A DNA stretch of 64,000 bases from DATBDN01 sp963715995 (lineage in GTDB: Bacteria > Actinomycetota > Thermoleophilia > Solirubrobacterales > Thermoleophilaceae), in NCBI GenBank assembly GCA_963715995.1, contig OY970283.1, positions 682,001 through 746,000 on the forward strand, written 5' to 3'. Positions within the stretch are counted from its first letter, which is position 1, and the number at the start of each line of letters is the position of its first letter. Below, piece by piece: positions 25,151 to 34,155 of the stretch. The notes below the pieces were generated by a model that searched no databases, was not told the DNA's origin, and saw nothing but the letters and a program-made list of their open reading frames with translations. A program made the position numbers and the translations under genes.

Positions 25151-25828
25151 GCGGTACTCGCGCAGCGTCGCCTTGCATGCGAGGCAGCTCTTCAGGTGCG
25201 GCCGGACCGCGCGCATCTCCTCTGCTGTGGCCTCGCCGTCGGCGACCTTCGAGATGAGCGGCGCGAGCCGCTCGCACTCGGCGCCCGACTCGATGCCGGC
25301 GACGCGGCGCATGAACGCGCGCCGGCCCTCGGTGATGCAGCGGTTCACCTTCGTGTAGGTCCAGCCGGTGGCCGTGCAGATCTCGTTGTAGCTCAGGCCC
25401 TCCGCGCGCAGCAGCAGGCAGCGGATCTCCTGCGGCTTCAGCCCCGCGAGCGCCTCGGCGCCGAGGCGGAGCCGCTCGTAGCGCTCCGCCTGGTCGTCGG
25501 TCCACTGGCGCACGTCGGCGTCAGCCCCGGCCGTGAGCTCGTGCTCGGCGGGGTGCACGCGGTCGCCGGCCTTGCGGACCGCGAACGCCTCGTGCTTGAC
25601 GACGGTCTTCAACCACGGGAGCAGCTCCTGCTCGGTCGTGGTCGGCGCCTTGGTGAGCAGGATCTCGACGCCGCGCTGGTAGGCATCCTCCGCGTCCTCG
25701 AGCGTCGCCGAGTAGCGGCGCGCCGTGGCGAGCAGGCCGGCCGAATGCCGCGAGAGCAGCGCGAGCGCGGCAGGCTCGATCTGCGCGCGGCTCGGGCGTG
25801 CGGAAGTGGTGACGAGTTGTTGCTGCAT
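24884..25828 (-). CDS. ECF-type sigma-70 factor with C-terminal zinc-binding (ZAS/HC2-like) domain; likely frameshifted 3' end
   Basis: 314 aa as read. Region 2 spans about 20-90 (LLSRHSAGLLATARRYSATLEDAEDAYQRG). Region 4 spans about 125-175 (LAGLKPQEIRCLLLRAEGLSYNEICTATGWTYTKVNRCITEGR). The HC2-type motif HLKSCLACKATLREYR follows at about 205-220, as in anti-sigma factors. After that the frame is Arg-rich and unlike the family; the natural continuation is in the -1 frame. The start is firm (AGGAGG, 5 nt before ATG 25828). It lies divergently next to the first exopolysaccharide gene, so it may control that locus. Confidence 0.8.
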   Translation of the reverse strand: MQQQLVTTSARPSRAQIEPAALALLSRHSAGLLATARRYSATLEDAEDAYQRGVEILLTKAPTTTEQELLPWLKTVVKHEAFAVRKAGDRVHPAEHELTAGADADVRQWTDDQAERYERLRLGAEALAGLKPQEIRCLLLRAEGLSYNEICTATGWTYTKVNRCITEGRRAFMRRVAGIESGAECERLAPLISKVADGEATAEEMRAVRPHLKSCLACKATLREYRAAPSRSPAWCRRSSRSRAAAAASSRASWRASASRRPRRSRRSLPPQPCWPAAERRESTRSMTRPRCRRRRKPRRPRRSRRQRPSPIPS

Positions 25829-26052
25829 CGGTGCCTCCTGGGGCTTTTTCGGCGGGTCCTGGGAACGCGTGACACACGAACTGCCCGAATTTCCGCAAAA
25901 AGCGGGGATTCTGCGCGCGCGTTACATGGGCATAAGGTCTGTAGGGCCCCGATTTCGCCCCCCAGCGGCCGGGAACAGTTCGTTTCGACCGATACATTCG
26001 TCCGACTGCGCTGTTTGATTCGCCGAGCGGGGGCAAACAGGCCAACGCACCC
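25829..26052. promoter_or_regulatory. Divergent control region between sigma factor and priming transferase
   Basis: A 224-bp gap that is more AT-rich than its surroundings. It contains the small hairpin CCGC-AAAAA-GCGG (around 25902-25914) and two GGGAAC sequences (25859 and 25971) resembling ECF -35 elements. No matching -10 was found at the usual spacing, so self-control by the sigma factor remains a guess. Confidence 0.3.
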
Positions 26053-27549
26053 ATGCCCAACGGAGGACTTGTAAAGGAGCTCCAAGAGCTCCAACCGGCT
26101 CCGGGACTCACCCTCCCGCCGCGCGACGTGCGCTCACGCCGCCCGTTCCTGCTGCGCGCGCTCATCCGGCTGCGCACGCTGCGCTCGCTGGCGCGCATGG
26201 TGGGGCTCGCGGCGCTCGACGCGGTCGGCATCTACCTGGCCATCTGGACCGCGCTCGAGCTGAAGGCGCTGCTGCGCGGCAAGTCGGACCTGACGATCGC
26301 CTACCACCAGGCGCACGACGTCGCGCCGCTGGCCATCCTCGTCACGCTGCTCCTGTTCGCGCGCTCGGACCTCTACGCCGATCGCGCGGTGCGGCCGGGC
26401 TTCACGCGCGTGATCGCCTCGCTGTTCCAGGCCACGCTCGTGGTGATGCTGTTCGCGATCGTCCAGGGCGAGCAGTTCTCGAGCTACTACATCTTCTACG
26501 GCTCGCTGCTGTTCGCGCTCGTGTACGTCTCGGCGCTGCGCTGGATCTTCGAGCGCGGCACCGGCGCCCTGCTGCGCATGGGCGGCTACCACCGCCGGGC
26601 GATCCTGGTGGGCACCGGCTCGCACATCGAGGCGGTCGCGCACGCGCTGCGCGGCTCCGAGATCCACGCCGTCGGCTTCGTCTCGCTCGTGCCGCGCCCG
26701 GCGAACGGCATCAAGGACCTGGGCCCGCTCGAGGAGATCGAACGTCACTTCGGCGAGATCGACGAGGTGCTGATCACCGATCCGGACTTCCCGCAGGAGC
26801 GTGCGCTCGCGCTGATCGACACCTGTCACCGCGCCGGCGTGCGCGTGCGCGTGGCGCCGTCGACGATGGAGATCCTGATGGACCGCGTGGAGTTCGTGCC
26901 CGGTCAGACGCTGCCGCTGTTCGAGCTGAAGCCGCCGGTGTTCGACGGCATCGACTTCGTCCTCAAGCGCACGTTCGACGTCGTCGTCTCGTCGCTGCTC
27001 CTGGTGCTGCTCTCGCCGTTCCTGCTGCTGGTGGCGCTCGCCGTGAAGCTGACCTCGCGCGGGCCTGTCGTCTACCGCTCGGCGCGCCCGGGCATCGGCG
27101 GCGCGACCTTCGACTGCCTCAAGTTCCGGACGATGTACGACAACGCAGAGGACGAGCAGGATGAGCTCGAGCAGCAGAACGAGAAGGAGGGCGCGATCTT
27201 CAAGATCCGCGAGGACCCGCGCGTGACGCGCGTGGGCCGCTTCCTGCGCCGCTGGTCATTCGACGAGCTGCCCCAGCTGCTGAACGTGCTGCGCGGCGAC
27301 ATGTCGCTGGTCGGGCCGCGCCCGCTGCCGATGCGCGACTACGAGCGGCTCGAGGACTGGCACCGCAAGCGTTACCTGGTGCTGCCCGGGATGACCGGCC
27401 TGTGGCAGGTCTCGGGTCGGTCGGAGCTGGACTTCGACGAGCTTGTGCGGCTCGACTTCCTATATCTCGAGCGCTGGTCGATCTTCCTGGATCTGTCGAT
27501 CCTCCTGAAGACCATTCCCGCGGTCTTCCGCGCCCACGGCGCCTGGTAG
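26053..27549 (+). CDS. Priming undecaprenyl-phosphate sugar phosphotransferase (WbaP/WcaJ-type)
   Basis: 498 aa. N-terminal membrane segments (about 40-165) are followed by a Rossmann-like domain (ILVGTGSHIEAVAHAL). The C-terminal bacterial sugar transferase domain then carries a membrane-entering helix (FDVVVSSLLLVLLSPFLLLV), KFRTMYDNAEDEQ, RRWSFDELPQLLNVLRGDMSLVGPRP and PGMTGLWQVSGRS. It moves a hexose-1-phosphate onto undecaprenyl phosphate, the first step of repeat-unit assembly. The 3' end overlaps the convergent GT2 gene by 90 nt. It is the only priming enzyme seen and so the likely head of the pathway. Confidence 0.93.
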   Translation: MPNGGLVKELQELQPAPGLTLPPRDVRSRRPFLLRALIRLRTLRSLARMVGLAALDAVGIYLAIWTALELKALLRGKSDLTIAYHQAHDVAPLAILVTLLLFARSDLYADRAVRPGFTRVIASLFQATLVVMLFAIVQGEQFSSYYIFYGSLLFALVYVSALRWIFERGTGALLRMGGYHRRAILVGTGSHIEAVAHALRGSEIHAVGFVSLVPRPANGIKDLGPLEEIERHFGEIDEVLITDPDFPQERALALIDTCHRAGVRVRVAPSTMEILMDRVEFVPGQTLPLFELKPPVFDGIDFVLKRTFDVVVSSLLLVLLSPFLLLVALAVKLTSRGPVVYRSARPGIGGATFDCLKFRTMYDNAEDEQDELEQQNEKEGAIFKIREDPRVTRVGRFLRRWSFDELPQLLNVLRGDMSLVGPRPLPMRDYERLEDWHRKRYLVLPGMTGLWQVSGRSELDFDELVRLDFLYLERWSIFLDLSILLKTIPAVFRAHGAW

Positions 27550-28338
27550 CTCGCCCGGGCGCTGCCACGGCCGCATCGAACGGCGCCGCTCGCGCCACTT
27601 CGCCACGCCGCCGCGGTGGTAGTCACCGCCGGAGAGCAGGTGCTCGAGCAGGATGTAGAGCACGATGAAGGCGTAGCGGCTGCCCATCTCCTGAAGCCGC
27701 AGCTTCGACTCGCCGGCCACGCGATTGGTCCAGGAGACGGGGACGATCGCGTAGGAATGACCGCGCACGAGCGCCTTGAGCGGCATCTCGACGGTGAGGT
27801 TGAAGTGGGCGGACAGGAGCGGCTGGACGTTGTCGATGACCTCGCGGCGGTAGGCCTTGAACGCGTTCGTCGTGTCGTTGTAGCCGTGCCTGAACAGCAG
27901 CCGGATCCCGAAGTTGACGAGCCGGTTCATGAACAGCTTGAAGCGCGGGTAGTCGGTCACGTGCGCGCCCGGCATGAAGCGCGACCCGAACGCGCAGTCG
28001 AAGCCGCGCTCGAGCAGGCGGTAGTAGGTGACGAGGTCCTCGGGCGAGTCGGAGAGGTCGGCCATCATGATCGCCACGGCGTCGCCCGTGTAGGCCTCGA
28101 GGCCCGTGCGAACCGCGTAGCCGAAGCCGCCTGCGCGCTCGTTGTGGACGACGCGCACCGCCGGGCGGGTTGCGCCGATCCGCTGGACCTCGCCGGCGGT
28201 GTCGTCGGAGCAGTGGTCGGCGACGACGACGATCTCGTGCGGGATCGACTCGCGATCGAGCGTCAGCGCCAGCGACTCGATCGTGCGCCCAATCGAGCCC
28301 TCCTCGTTGTGTGCGGGGATGACGACCGAGAGCTTCAC
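27460..28338 (-). CDS. Family 2 glycosyltransferase (dolichol-phosphate-mannose-synthase-like)
   Basis: 292 aa. GT-A fold start MKLSVVIPAHNEEGSIGRTIESL, with donor-site acidic residues in VVADHCSDDTAG and MMADLSDSPEDLVTYY. RVAGESKLRLQEMGSRY resembles the DPMS/ArnC C-terminal region. It probably transfers a sugar to polyprenyl phosphate, making a lipid-linked donor for the GT-C enzymes of this locus. The last 30 or so residues, which lie antisense to the priming transferase gene, do not look family-like. Its ATG overlaps the stop of the upstream epimerase gene (ATGA). Confidence 0.88.
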   Translation of the reverse strand: MKLSVVIPAHNEEGSIGRTIESLALTLDRESIPHEIVVVADHCSDDTAGEVQRIGATRPAVRVVHNERAGGFGYAVRTGLEAYTGDAVAIMMADLSDSPEDLVTYYRLLERGFDCAFGSRFMPGAHVTDYPRFKLFMNRLVNFGIRLLFRHGYNDTTNAFKAYRREVIDNVQPLLSAHFNLTVEMPLKALVRGHSYAIVPVSWTNRVAGESKLRLQEMGSRYAFIVLYILLEHLLSGGDYHRGGVAKWRERRRSMRPWQRPGELPGAVGAEDRGNGLQEDRQIQEDRPALEI

Positions 28339-29421
28339 GCCGCGGCCGCCTCAGAGCTCCACTGGTCCACGTTCGCGTCGTGGATCTCGCGCAGCACGTC
28401 CTCGATGCCGTAGGTCAGCTCGAAGCCGGGGTAGTCGCGCTGGAACTCGGACAGGTCGGAGATCCACCAGCGGTGGTCGCCCATGCGCGCCTGGTCCGAG
28501 AGCTCGTAGTCGAGCGGCTTCCCGGCGATCTGCTCGCAGAGCTCGATCGCCTCGAGCATCGACACGTTGGAGGAGCGCCCGCCGCCGAGGTTGTAGACGG
28601 CGGCGCACGACGGCTTCTCGTGGAAGCGCTGGAACGCGGCGACGACGTCGACCGAGTGGATGTTGTCGCGCACCTGCTTGCCGTCGTAGCCGAAGATCGT
28701 GTACTTGCGCCCAGAGACGGTGGCGCGCATGAGGTAGGAGAGGAAGCCGTGCAGCTCGGCGCCGGCGTGCGCCGGACCGGTCAGGCAGCCGCCGCGGAAG
28801 CAGACCGTGGGCATCTCGAAGTAGCGGCCGTACTCCTGGACCATGATGTCGGCGGCCACCTTCGAGGCGCCGAAGACGGAGTGCATCGTGTGGTCGATCG
28901 ACATCGAGGTGGGGATGCCGCCGTGGTACTCGTGGTCCTGCGGCAGCTCGAGCCGCGTGCCGATGTCCTCGAGCGGCAGGTAGTTCGGGCGGTCGCCGTA
29001 GACCTTGTTGGTGGACATGAAGATGAAGCTGGCCTCGGGCTTGGACTGCCGCAGCGCCTGGAGCAGGTTGAGCGTGCCCACGGCGTTGACGGAGAAGTCG
29101 GTGTGCGGCTCGCGAGCGGCCCAGTCGTGCGACGGCTGTGCCGCTGCGTGGATGACCAGCTCGAGCCGCGCGGCGTTGTCGGCCACCACCTTCTTCGACC
29201 GCCTCGCGGTCGCGGATGTCGACCTCCAGTGAGCGGAAGCCCTCGAGCGATCCCTGGAGCTTGTCGGTGGTCGACTGGGTCGACGCCTCGGGCCCGAAGA
29301 AGTACGAGCGCATGTCGTTCTCGAGCCCGATGACCTCGTAGCCCTGGGCGACGAAGTGCTTGACGGACTCCGAGCCGATCAGGCCGCCCGAGCCGGTGAC
29401 GATGCAGACAGGTCCAGCCAT
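28335..29421 (-). pseudogene. NAD-dependent epimerase (CDP-paratose 2-epimerase-like), frameshifted
   Basis: The N-terminus (MAGPVCIVTGSGGLIGSESV, NAD loop; through EVDIRDREAV) is in one frame. From about 29190 the rest (VVADNAARLELVIHAAAQPSHDW, then STNKVYGD, CFRGGCLTG and GKQVRDNIHS) is in another frame, with an ATGA link to the next gene. Deleting one A in gtcgaAgaag restores a single 360-aa protein. The family interconverts nucleotide sugars. The catalytic YxxxK position reads FGASK, with Phe for Tyr, which I recall as usual for this subfamily. This is either a real inactivation or a base-call error. Confidence 0.8.
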
Positions 29422-29442
29422 GGCGCGAGTCTAGAGCGGGAT

Positions 29443-31140
29443 CTACGGCCCGCAGACGCGCAGCCGGGTGCCGGCGGCGAGCGTGAAACCGGCGTACCAG
29501 TCACCCGGCGCGGCGATGGCCGGCGGCCGGAGCGCCTGCCATCGTGCGGCCGGCACCGTGCCGACCGGGGTGGCGAGGTCGCCGAAGCGCCGCAGCCCGA
29601 CGCTCGCGCGCGCGGCGCTCGAGCGGTAGCGAATCCCAGCGGCCGCGACCGCGACCTCGACGCTGCCCGGGCGGCCGTTGTGGGTGGTGGCGACCACGCA
29701 GCCAGCGTCTGTGCTGATCGCCGCGCCTGAGCTCTTGATCACGCCCGGGGTGGTGGCGGAAGCGGGGGGCGGCTGGCTCGCGACCGGCAGGGTGGCGGTG
29801 CCGTGAAGCACCACCGCGTCGGCCAGCCCGCGGGCCTCCGGTGGCTCCTGGGCCAGCTTCGCGAGCGGCTCGCCCGCCCGCCCGTAGCGCGAGGCGGAGT
29901 CGTAGTAGCTGGCGGCCGTCATGTCGGGCGCGCGCAGCGGATCGACCCGCCACTGGTAGGGATCGATGCGCAGCCTCCCCTCGATCGCGTCGAGCGCGGT
30001 TACGTCGGCGCGCACGTCCGGTGCCCACAGGTAGAGAAGCGTCGCCTGGGAGTGGAAGCGGTCGTGCCCGAGCGCCACCGACACGGGCAGCAGCGCGCAC
30101 ACCACGAGCAGCCAGGCACGCGGTACGCGCGCGCCGCGCAGCGCTTCGGCGGCCGCGAGCATGATCAGCACGGCGCCGGGCAGGAGGTAGCGCGACGCGT
30201 CGGGCGCCGACAGCTCGGCGCGCGCCAGTCCCGCAGCGACCCAGAACGCGAGCGCGGTGGCGAGCAGACCCCAGAAGCGCGCGTTGACGCGCCGGCGCAG
30301 ACATGCCTCGGCGAGCAGCGCCAGGAGCGCGAGCAGGATCAGCTTGCCGGGGTCACGGCCAAGGCCGAAGATCGACCCGGATGCGCCCGCCGCCGCGTTG
30401 AAGACGAACGCCGGCGTGTGACGCAGGTTGCTCAGCTTGACGTCCGACACCGGGTAGGCCAGCTTCCAGGCGATGTAGGCCGCAACCGGTACCGCCACGA
30501 GCCACAGCCGCCGCCACTGGACCCGGATCGCCAGCTCGACCGTCACGCCGGCAAGGAACGGCAGCCCGATGCTGGACTGCGCGATCGCGAGCACCAGCAG
30601 CAGGCTCGCGAGCGCATCCCCGCGGCGGCCGCCACGGTCGATCGCCATCAGCGCGCCGACGCCGCACACGGTCGAGCCCACGAAGCCGATCTGGAACGCC
30701 CACATGGTGTCCTCCCAGAACGAGCCCCCCAGCAGCACGACCAGCGCCGGCACGAGCGCGAGCCAGGCCCCGACGCGGGCGCGCGCGTAGACGTAGACGA
30801 CGACGGCGAGCGCGACGACGAAGCCCATCAGCAGCCACTGGTAGGGCCGGTAGTCGCCCAGTCCGAAGACCTCCAGCATGGCCTTGTAGATCGCGATCGG
30901 GATCGCCGAGAGGTGCTCGTTGTGCGGGCGCAGGAAGACCCCGAGCGAGTGCCCCGAACGGCGCAGCAGAAAAGCCCACTCGTCGTAGTAGAAGGTCAGC
31001 CCCGCGCCCGAGTGGATGACGAGGTACCAGCTCGCGTAGGCGATGCCGGCGCCGAGCACGACCAGCGGGGCAAGTGGCCGCCGCACCAGTCGCGGCAGCC
31101 GGGCGCCGGCCCTAGAGCGCTGCGCGGACAGCGTGCTCAT
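29443..31140 (-). CDS. Polytopic membrane protein, GT-C-like
   Basis: 565 aa with about 11 hydrophobic segments and an extracytoplasmic C-terminal domain of about 190 aa. The first loop, YYDEWAFLLRRSGHS then RPHNEHLSAIP, has the acidic/His residues seen in hypothetical GT-C relatives (DUF-type). The C-terminal part (GVIKSSGAAISTDAGCVVATTHNG onward) is beta-rich. It is probably a lipid-linked-sugar-dependent glycosyltransferase or another polymer-modifying enzyme; no specific family is recognised. It overlaps the upstream epimerase 3' end by 29 nt. Confidence 0.65.
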   Translation of the reverse strand: MSTLSAQRSRAGARLPRLVRRPLAPLVVLGAGIAYASWYLVIHSGAGLTFYYDEWAFLLRRSGHSLGVFLRPHNEHLSAIPIAIYKAMLEVFGLGDYRPYQWLLMGFVVALAVVVYVYARARVGAWLALVPALVVLLGGSFWEDTMWAFQIGFVGSTVCGVGALMAIDRGGRRGDALASLLLVLAIAQSSIGLPFLAGVTVELAIRVQWRRLWLVAVPVAAYIAWKLAYPVSDVKLSNLRHTPAFVFNAAAGASGSIFGLGRDPGKLILLALLALLAEACLRRRVNARFWGLLATALAFWVAAGLARAELSAPDASRYLLPGAVLIMLAAAEALRGARVPRAWLLVVCALLPVSVALGHDRFHSQATLLYLWAPDVRADVTALDAIEGRLRIDPYQWRVDPLRAPDMTAASYYDSASRYGRAGEPLAKLAQEPPEARGLADAVVLHGTATLPVASQPPPASATTPGVIKSSGAAISTDAGCVVATTHNGRPGSVEVAVAAAGIRYRSSAARASVGLRRFGDLATPVGTVPAARWQALRPPAIAAPGDWYAGFTLAAGTRLRVCGP

Positions 31141-32179
31141 TGGCCCTGATCCATTCGAATGTGTCGCTGAGGATCGTGCGCGCCTCCCGCGTGGGCCGCC
31201 AGTCGGTGCGGCTGAAGAGCAGCGAGCAGTCGGAGATGTAGATCGGCACGTCGCCCGCTCGGTCCTCGGCCGATGGCGTGACCTCGATGCGGTTGCCGGT
31301 GATCTCCGCGCACAGCTCGGTCGCCTCCGCCAGCGACAGCGACACCGAGCGGCCGCCGCCCGCGTTCGCCACGTGACCCGACCACTCTTCGGGAGCCGCG
31401 AGCTGCGCAGCCACCAGCTCGATCACGTCGTCGATGTGCACCAGGTCGCGCACCTGCTTGCCGCTGCCGCCGAAGCCGATGTACGAGAGCGGACGCTCGA
31501 AGTAGTGCGCCAGCATCCAGTAGGTGAAGACGCCCTGGTCGACCTTCCCCATCTGCCAGGGCCCCGCGATCACGCCGAAGCGGTTGATCACCGCACTCAG
31601 GCCGTAGCCGTCGATGTAGTCCTCGATCAGGTGCTCGGCGGACAGCTTCGTGGCGCCGTAGAGCGTGCGCGCGCCCCAGAGCGGGAAGGCCTCGCCGATC
31701 CCGCGCGGGGAGACACCGGGCAGCTCCTGGGCGTCCGCGATCTCGAAGCGCGTCTCCGCCTCGTCGATGGCGATGCCGAGCAGGTGCCGGACCGGGTAGA
31801 CGCGGCTGGTCGAGAGGAACACGAGCTGGGCGTTGTCGCGGCGGGCCAGCTCCAGGCAGTGGTAGGCGCCCATCAGGTTGGTGCGCACCACGTAGTCGGG
31901 CGATCCGTTCACGCCCGCCATCACAGATGGCTCGGCGGAGCACTCGACCAGCGCCGTCACGGGCGCCACCGACATGAGGTCCTCCTTGTCGCGCACGTCG
32001 CCGTGGACGAACTCGACGCCCGCCTCGCGCAGGCGGGGCAGGTTCAGCTCGCTGCCGCGGCGGCTGAGGTTGTCGAAGGCCACGATCTGCGCGTCGGGCT
32101 CGCGTTCGGCAAGGGCGATCGCGACGTTCGCGCCGACGAAGCCCGCGCCCCCTGTGACAAGAATGCGTCCACCTAGCAC
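31112..32179 (-). CDS. NAD-dependent epimerase/dehydratase (extended SDR, CDP-paratose-epimerase-like)
   Basis: 355 aa. The NAD-binding loop is VTGGAGFVG (8-16), the catalytic block TLYGATKLSAEHL has the proper YxxxK, and the substrate region GKQVRDLVHIDDV is typical of nucleotide-sugar epimerases. A stretch ECSAEPSVMAGVNGSPDYVVRTN replaces the usual AAQ segment, as in the CDP-tyvelose/paratose epimerase group. It would supply an activated (deoxy)hexose for the polysaccharide. It is divergent from the ABC exporter genes across 27 bp. Confidence 0.85.
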   Translation of the reverse strand: MLGGRILVTGGAGFVGANVAIALAEREPDAQIVAFDNLSRRGSELNLPRLREAGVEFVHGDVRDKEDLMSVAPVTALVECSAEPSVMAGVNGSPDYVVRTNLMGAYHCLELARRDNAQLVFLSTSRVYPVRHLLGIAIDEAETRFEIADAQELPGVSPRGIGEAFPLWGARTLYGATKLSAEHLIEDYIDGYGLSAVINRFGVIAGPWQMGKVDQGVFTYWMLAHYFERPLSYIGFGGSGKQVRDLVHIDDVIELVAAQLAAPEEWSGHVANAGGGRSVSLSLAEATELCAEITGNRIEVTPSAEDRAGDVPIYISDCSLLFSRTDWRPTREARTILSDTFEWIRANEHAVRAAL

Positions 32180-32206
32180 CGCGGGGCACCTTATCTTTCA
32201 GGATCG

Positions 32207-32980
32207 ATGCGGTACCGCTTCTTGTTCGAGCAGATGGTGCGCCGCGAGTTGCGCCAGAAGTACAAGGGCTCGTCGCTCGGCGTGCTCTGGTACCTGGTCA
32301 ACCCGCTGATCCTCATGGGGGCGTATGCGCTCGTCTTCAAGGTGCTGCTGCGGGTGGCCAGCGTGCCCGACTATCCGGTGTTCCTGATCTCGGGGCTGAT
32401 CGTCTGGGTCTTCTTCTCGCAGGCGCTGCTGTCGGCCGCGCCCGCGCTCGTGGTCAACGGCCCGCTCATCCGCAAGGTGCGCTTCCCGCGCGAGACGATT
32501 CCGGCGTCGGTGGCGGCGGTGCAGGCGGTCACGTTCCTGGTGATGCTGGCGGTGCTCGTGCCCATCGCGCTGATCGTGCGCGGGAACCTCGATCCGTCGC
32601 TGCTGCTGCTGCCGCTGGTGGCGGCCGCGCTGCTCTGCCTGGTGCTCGGCTTCTCGCTGGCCGCGTCGATCCTGCACGCGCACTATCGCGACGTCGAGCC
32701 TGTGCTGGCCGCGCTGCTGTTGCCGTGGTTCTTCCTGACGCCGATCTTCCTGCGCGTGGACGACTTCCCCGGTGCGGCATCGCACCGCTGGGTCGCCGAC
32801 CTCATCCAATGGGCCAACCCGATCGCGCCGTTCGTCGACTCGCTGCGTCAGATCGTGTACGCCGGCACGGCCCCGTCGCCGGCTCAGCTGGCGTACGTGG
32901 TTGTAGCCGGGCTCACCGCGCTCGGTCTCGGTCTGCTCGTGTTCAGGCGGATGGAGCGCGACCTGGCGGTGATCGTGTGA
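32207..32980 (+). CDS. ABC-2 type polysaccharide exporter permease (Wzm-like)
   Basis: 257 aa, six membrane segments. It has the N-terminal amphipathic start typical of Wzm/TagG (FLFEQMVRRELRQKYKGSSLGVLWYLVNPLI), followed by GLIVWVFFSQAL and a C-terminal block NPIAPFVDSLRQIVYAG. With the next gene (4-nt GTGA overlap) it forms a transporter that moves a completed lipid-linked polysaccharide or teichoic-like polymer across the cytoplasmic membrane. Confidence 0.93.
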   Translation: MRYRFLFEQMVRRELRQKYKGSSLGVLWYLVNPLILMGAYALVFKVLLRVASVPDYPVFLISGLIVWVFFSQALLSAAPALVVNGPLIRKVRFPRETIPASVAAVQAVTFLVMLAVLVPIALIVRGNLDPSLLLLPLVAAALLCLVLGFSLAASILHAHYRDVEPVLAALLLPWFFLTPIFLRVDDFPGAASHRWVADLIQWANPIAPFVDSLRQIVYAGTAPSPAQLAYVVVAGLTALGLGLLVFRRMERDLAVIV

Positions 32981-34155
32981 GCCCTGCGCGCGGTGAGATC
33001 GTGCTCGAGCACGCCACACGTTCGTTCGCGCTCGTGCACGAGCGGCCGCAGTCGCTGAAGGAGCTGTTCGTGAGTGGTCGCGGCCGCACGCGCTCCCGGG
33101 TGACGGCGCTGAACGACGTGTCGCTGCGCATCGCGCCCGGCGAGGCGGTGGGCATGGTCGGGCGAAACGGCGCCGGCAAGACCTCCACGCTGCGCTGCCT
33201 CGGGGGCATCGTGCCGCTGGACTCGGGCCGGGCCGACTGCGGCGGCCGTGTCGTGGCGCTGCTCGAGCTCGGCGCCGGCTTCGGGTCCGACTTCACGGGG
33301 CGCGAGAACATCTACCTGAACGGCGCGCTGCACGGTTTCTCGCGCGCAGAGATCAAGAGCCGCATCGAGCAGATCGTGGACTTCTCCGAGCTCGGTGACT
33401 TCATCGACGTGCCCGTGAAGGCGTACTCCGCGGGCATGTACCTGCGCCTGGGGTTCTCGATCGTCGCCCACCTGGACGTCGACGTGCTCCTGCTCGACGA
33501 GGTCCTCGCGGTCGGCGACGAGTCGTTTCAGCGCAAGTGCATGAAGCGGATCCACGAGCAGATGGATGCGGGCGCGACGCTGGTGCTGGTCTCGCACGAT
33601 CCGACCGCGATCGAGCAGGCGTGTGAGCGGCTGATCGTGCTGGACGCGGGCCGGGTGGCCTTCGACGGCCCGGTCGCCGAGGGCCTGGTCTTCTACCACC
33701 GGCTGCTCGGAACGCCGGCCGGTGATGGGGTGTCGCTCCAGTCGCAGCCGGAGGCGGTGCAGGTCGCTTCGCTCCAGCTGCTCGATGCCGACGAGCGGCC
33801 GCGGCACCTGTTCCGCCCCGGTGAGGCCATGCACGTCGACCTGGAGCTGGTCTCGCCATCACCCGTGGCGCGCGGGGTGGTCGCGCTGGAAGTGCGCGAC
33901 ACGGGTGGCGACACGCTCTTCCGCACCGACGCCTCGATAGGCCCGGTCCACGGCCGCGCGCGCGTGAGCTTCGACATTCCGCGCCTCGCACTGCTCGGCG
34001 GCGACTACGACATGACCGCCGCGGCCTCCGACCAGGATGCGCCGAGCGTGATGGATCGGCTGGCGCGCTTCTCCGTCGCGGCGACCGGCGACGGTGAGGG
34101 CGTTGTCGACCTGCGCGGCGAGTGGTCTGTGCGCAGTGAGGTTGTCGCTCCGTGA
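32977..34155 (+). CDS. ABC-2 type polysaccharide exporter ATPase (Wzt-like) with C-terminal carbohydrate-binding domain
   Basis: 392 aa. Walker A GRNGAGKTST, an O-antigen-type signature (AYSAGMYLRLGFSIVAH), Walker B VDVLLLDEVLAVGDESFQRKC and a switch His in LVLVSHD are all present. The last 150 residues form a beta-sandwich like the Wzt C-terminal domain (HLFRPGEAMHVDLELVSP, then LALLGGDYDMTAA). In E. coli O9a that domain recognises the capped non-reducing end before export, so an equivalent polymer-end signal is likely here. The GTG start overlaps the permease stop. Confidence 0.93.
   Translation: MSPARGEIVLEHATRSFALVHERPQSLKELFVSGRGRTRSRVTALNDVSLRIAPGEAVGMVGRNGAGKTSTLRCLGGIVPLDSGRADCGGRVVALLELGAGFGSDFTGRENIYLNGALHGFSRAEIKSRIEQIVDFSELGDFIDVPVKAYSAGMYLRLGFSIVAHLDVDVLLLDEVLAVGDESFQRKCMKRIHEQMDAGATLVLVSHDPTAIEQACERLIVLDAGRVAFDGPVAEGLVFYHRLLGTPAGDGVSLQSQPEAVQVASLQLLDADERPRHLFRPGEAMHVDLELVSPSPVARGVVALEVRDTGGDTLFRTDASIGPVHGRARVSFDIPRLALLGGDYDMTAAASDQDAPSVMDRLARFSVAATGDGEGVVDLRGEWSVRSEVVAP

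Noticed and set aside
25859..26000. ECF-type promoter for sigma autoregulation (GGGAAC boxes)
   Set aside because: No acceptable -10 at 15-17 bp spacing from either box on either strand.
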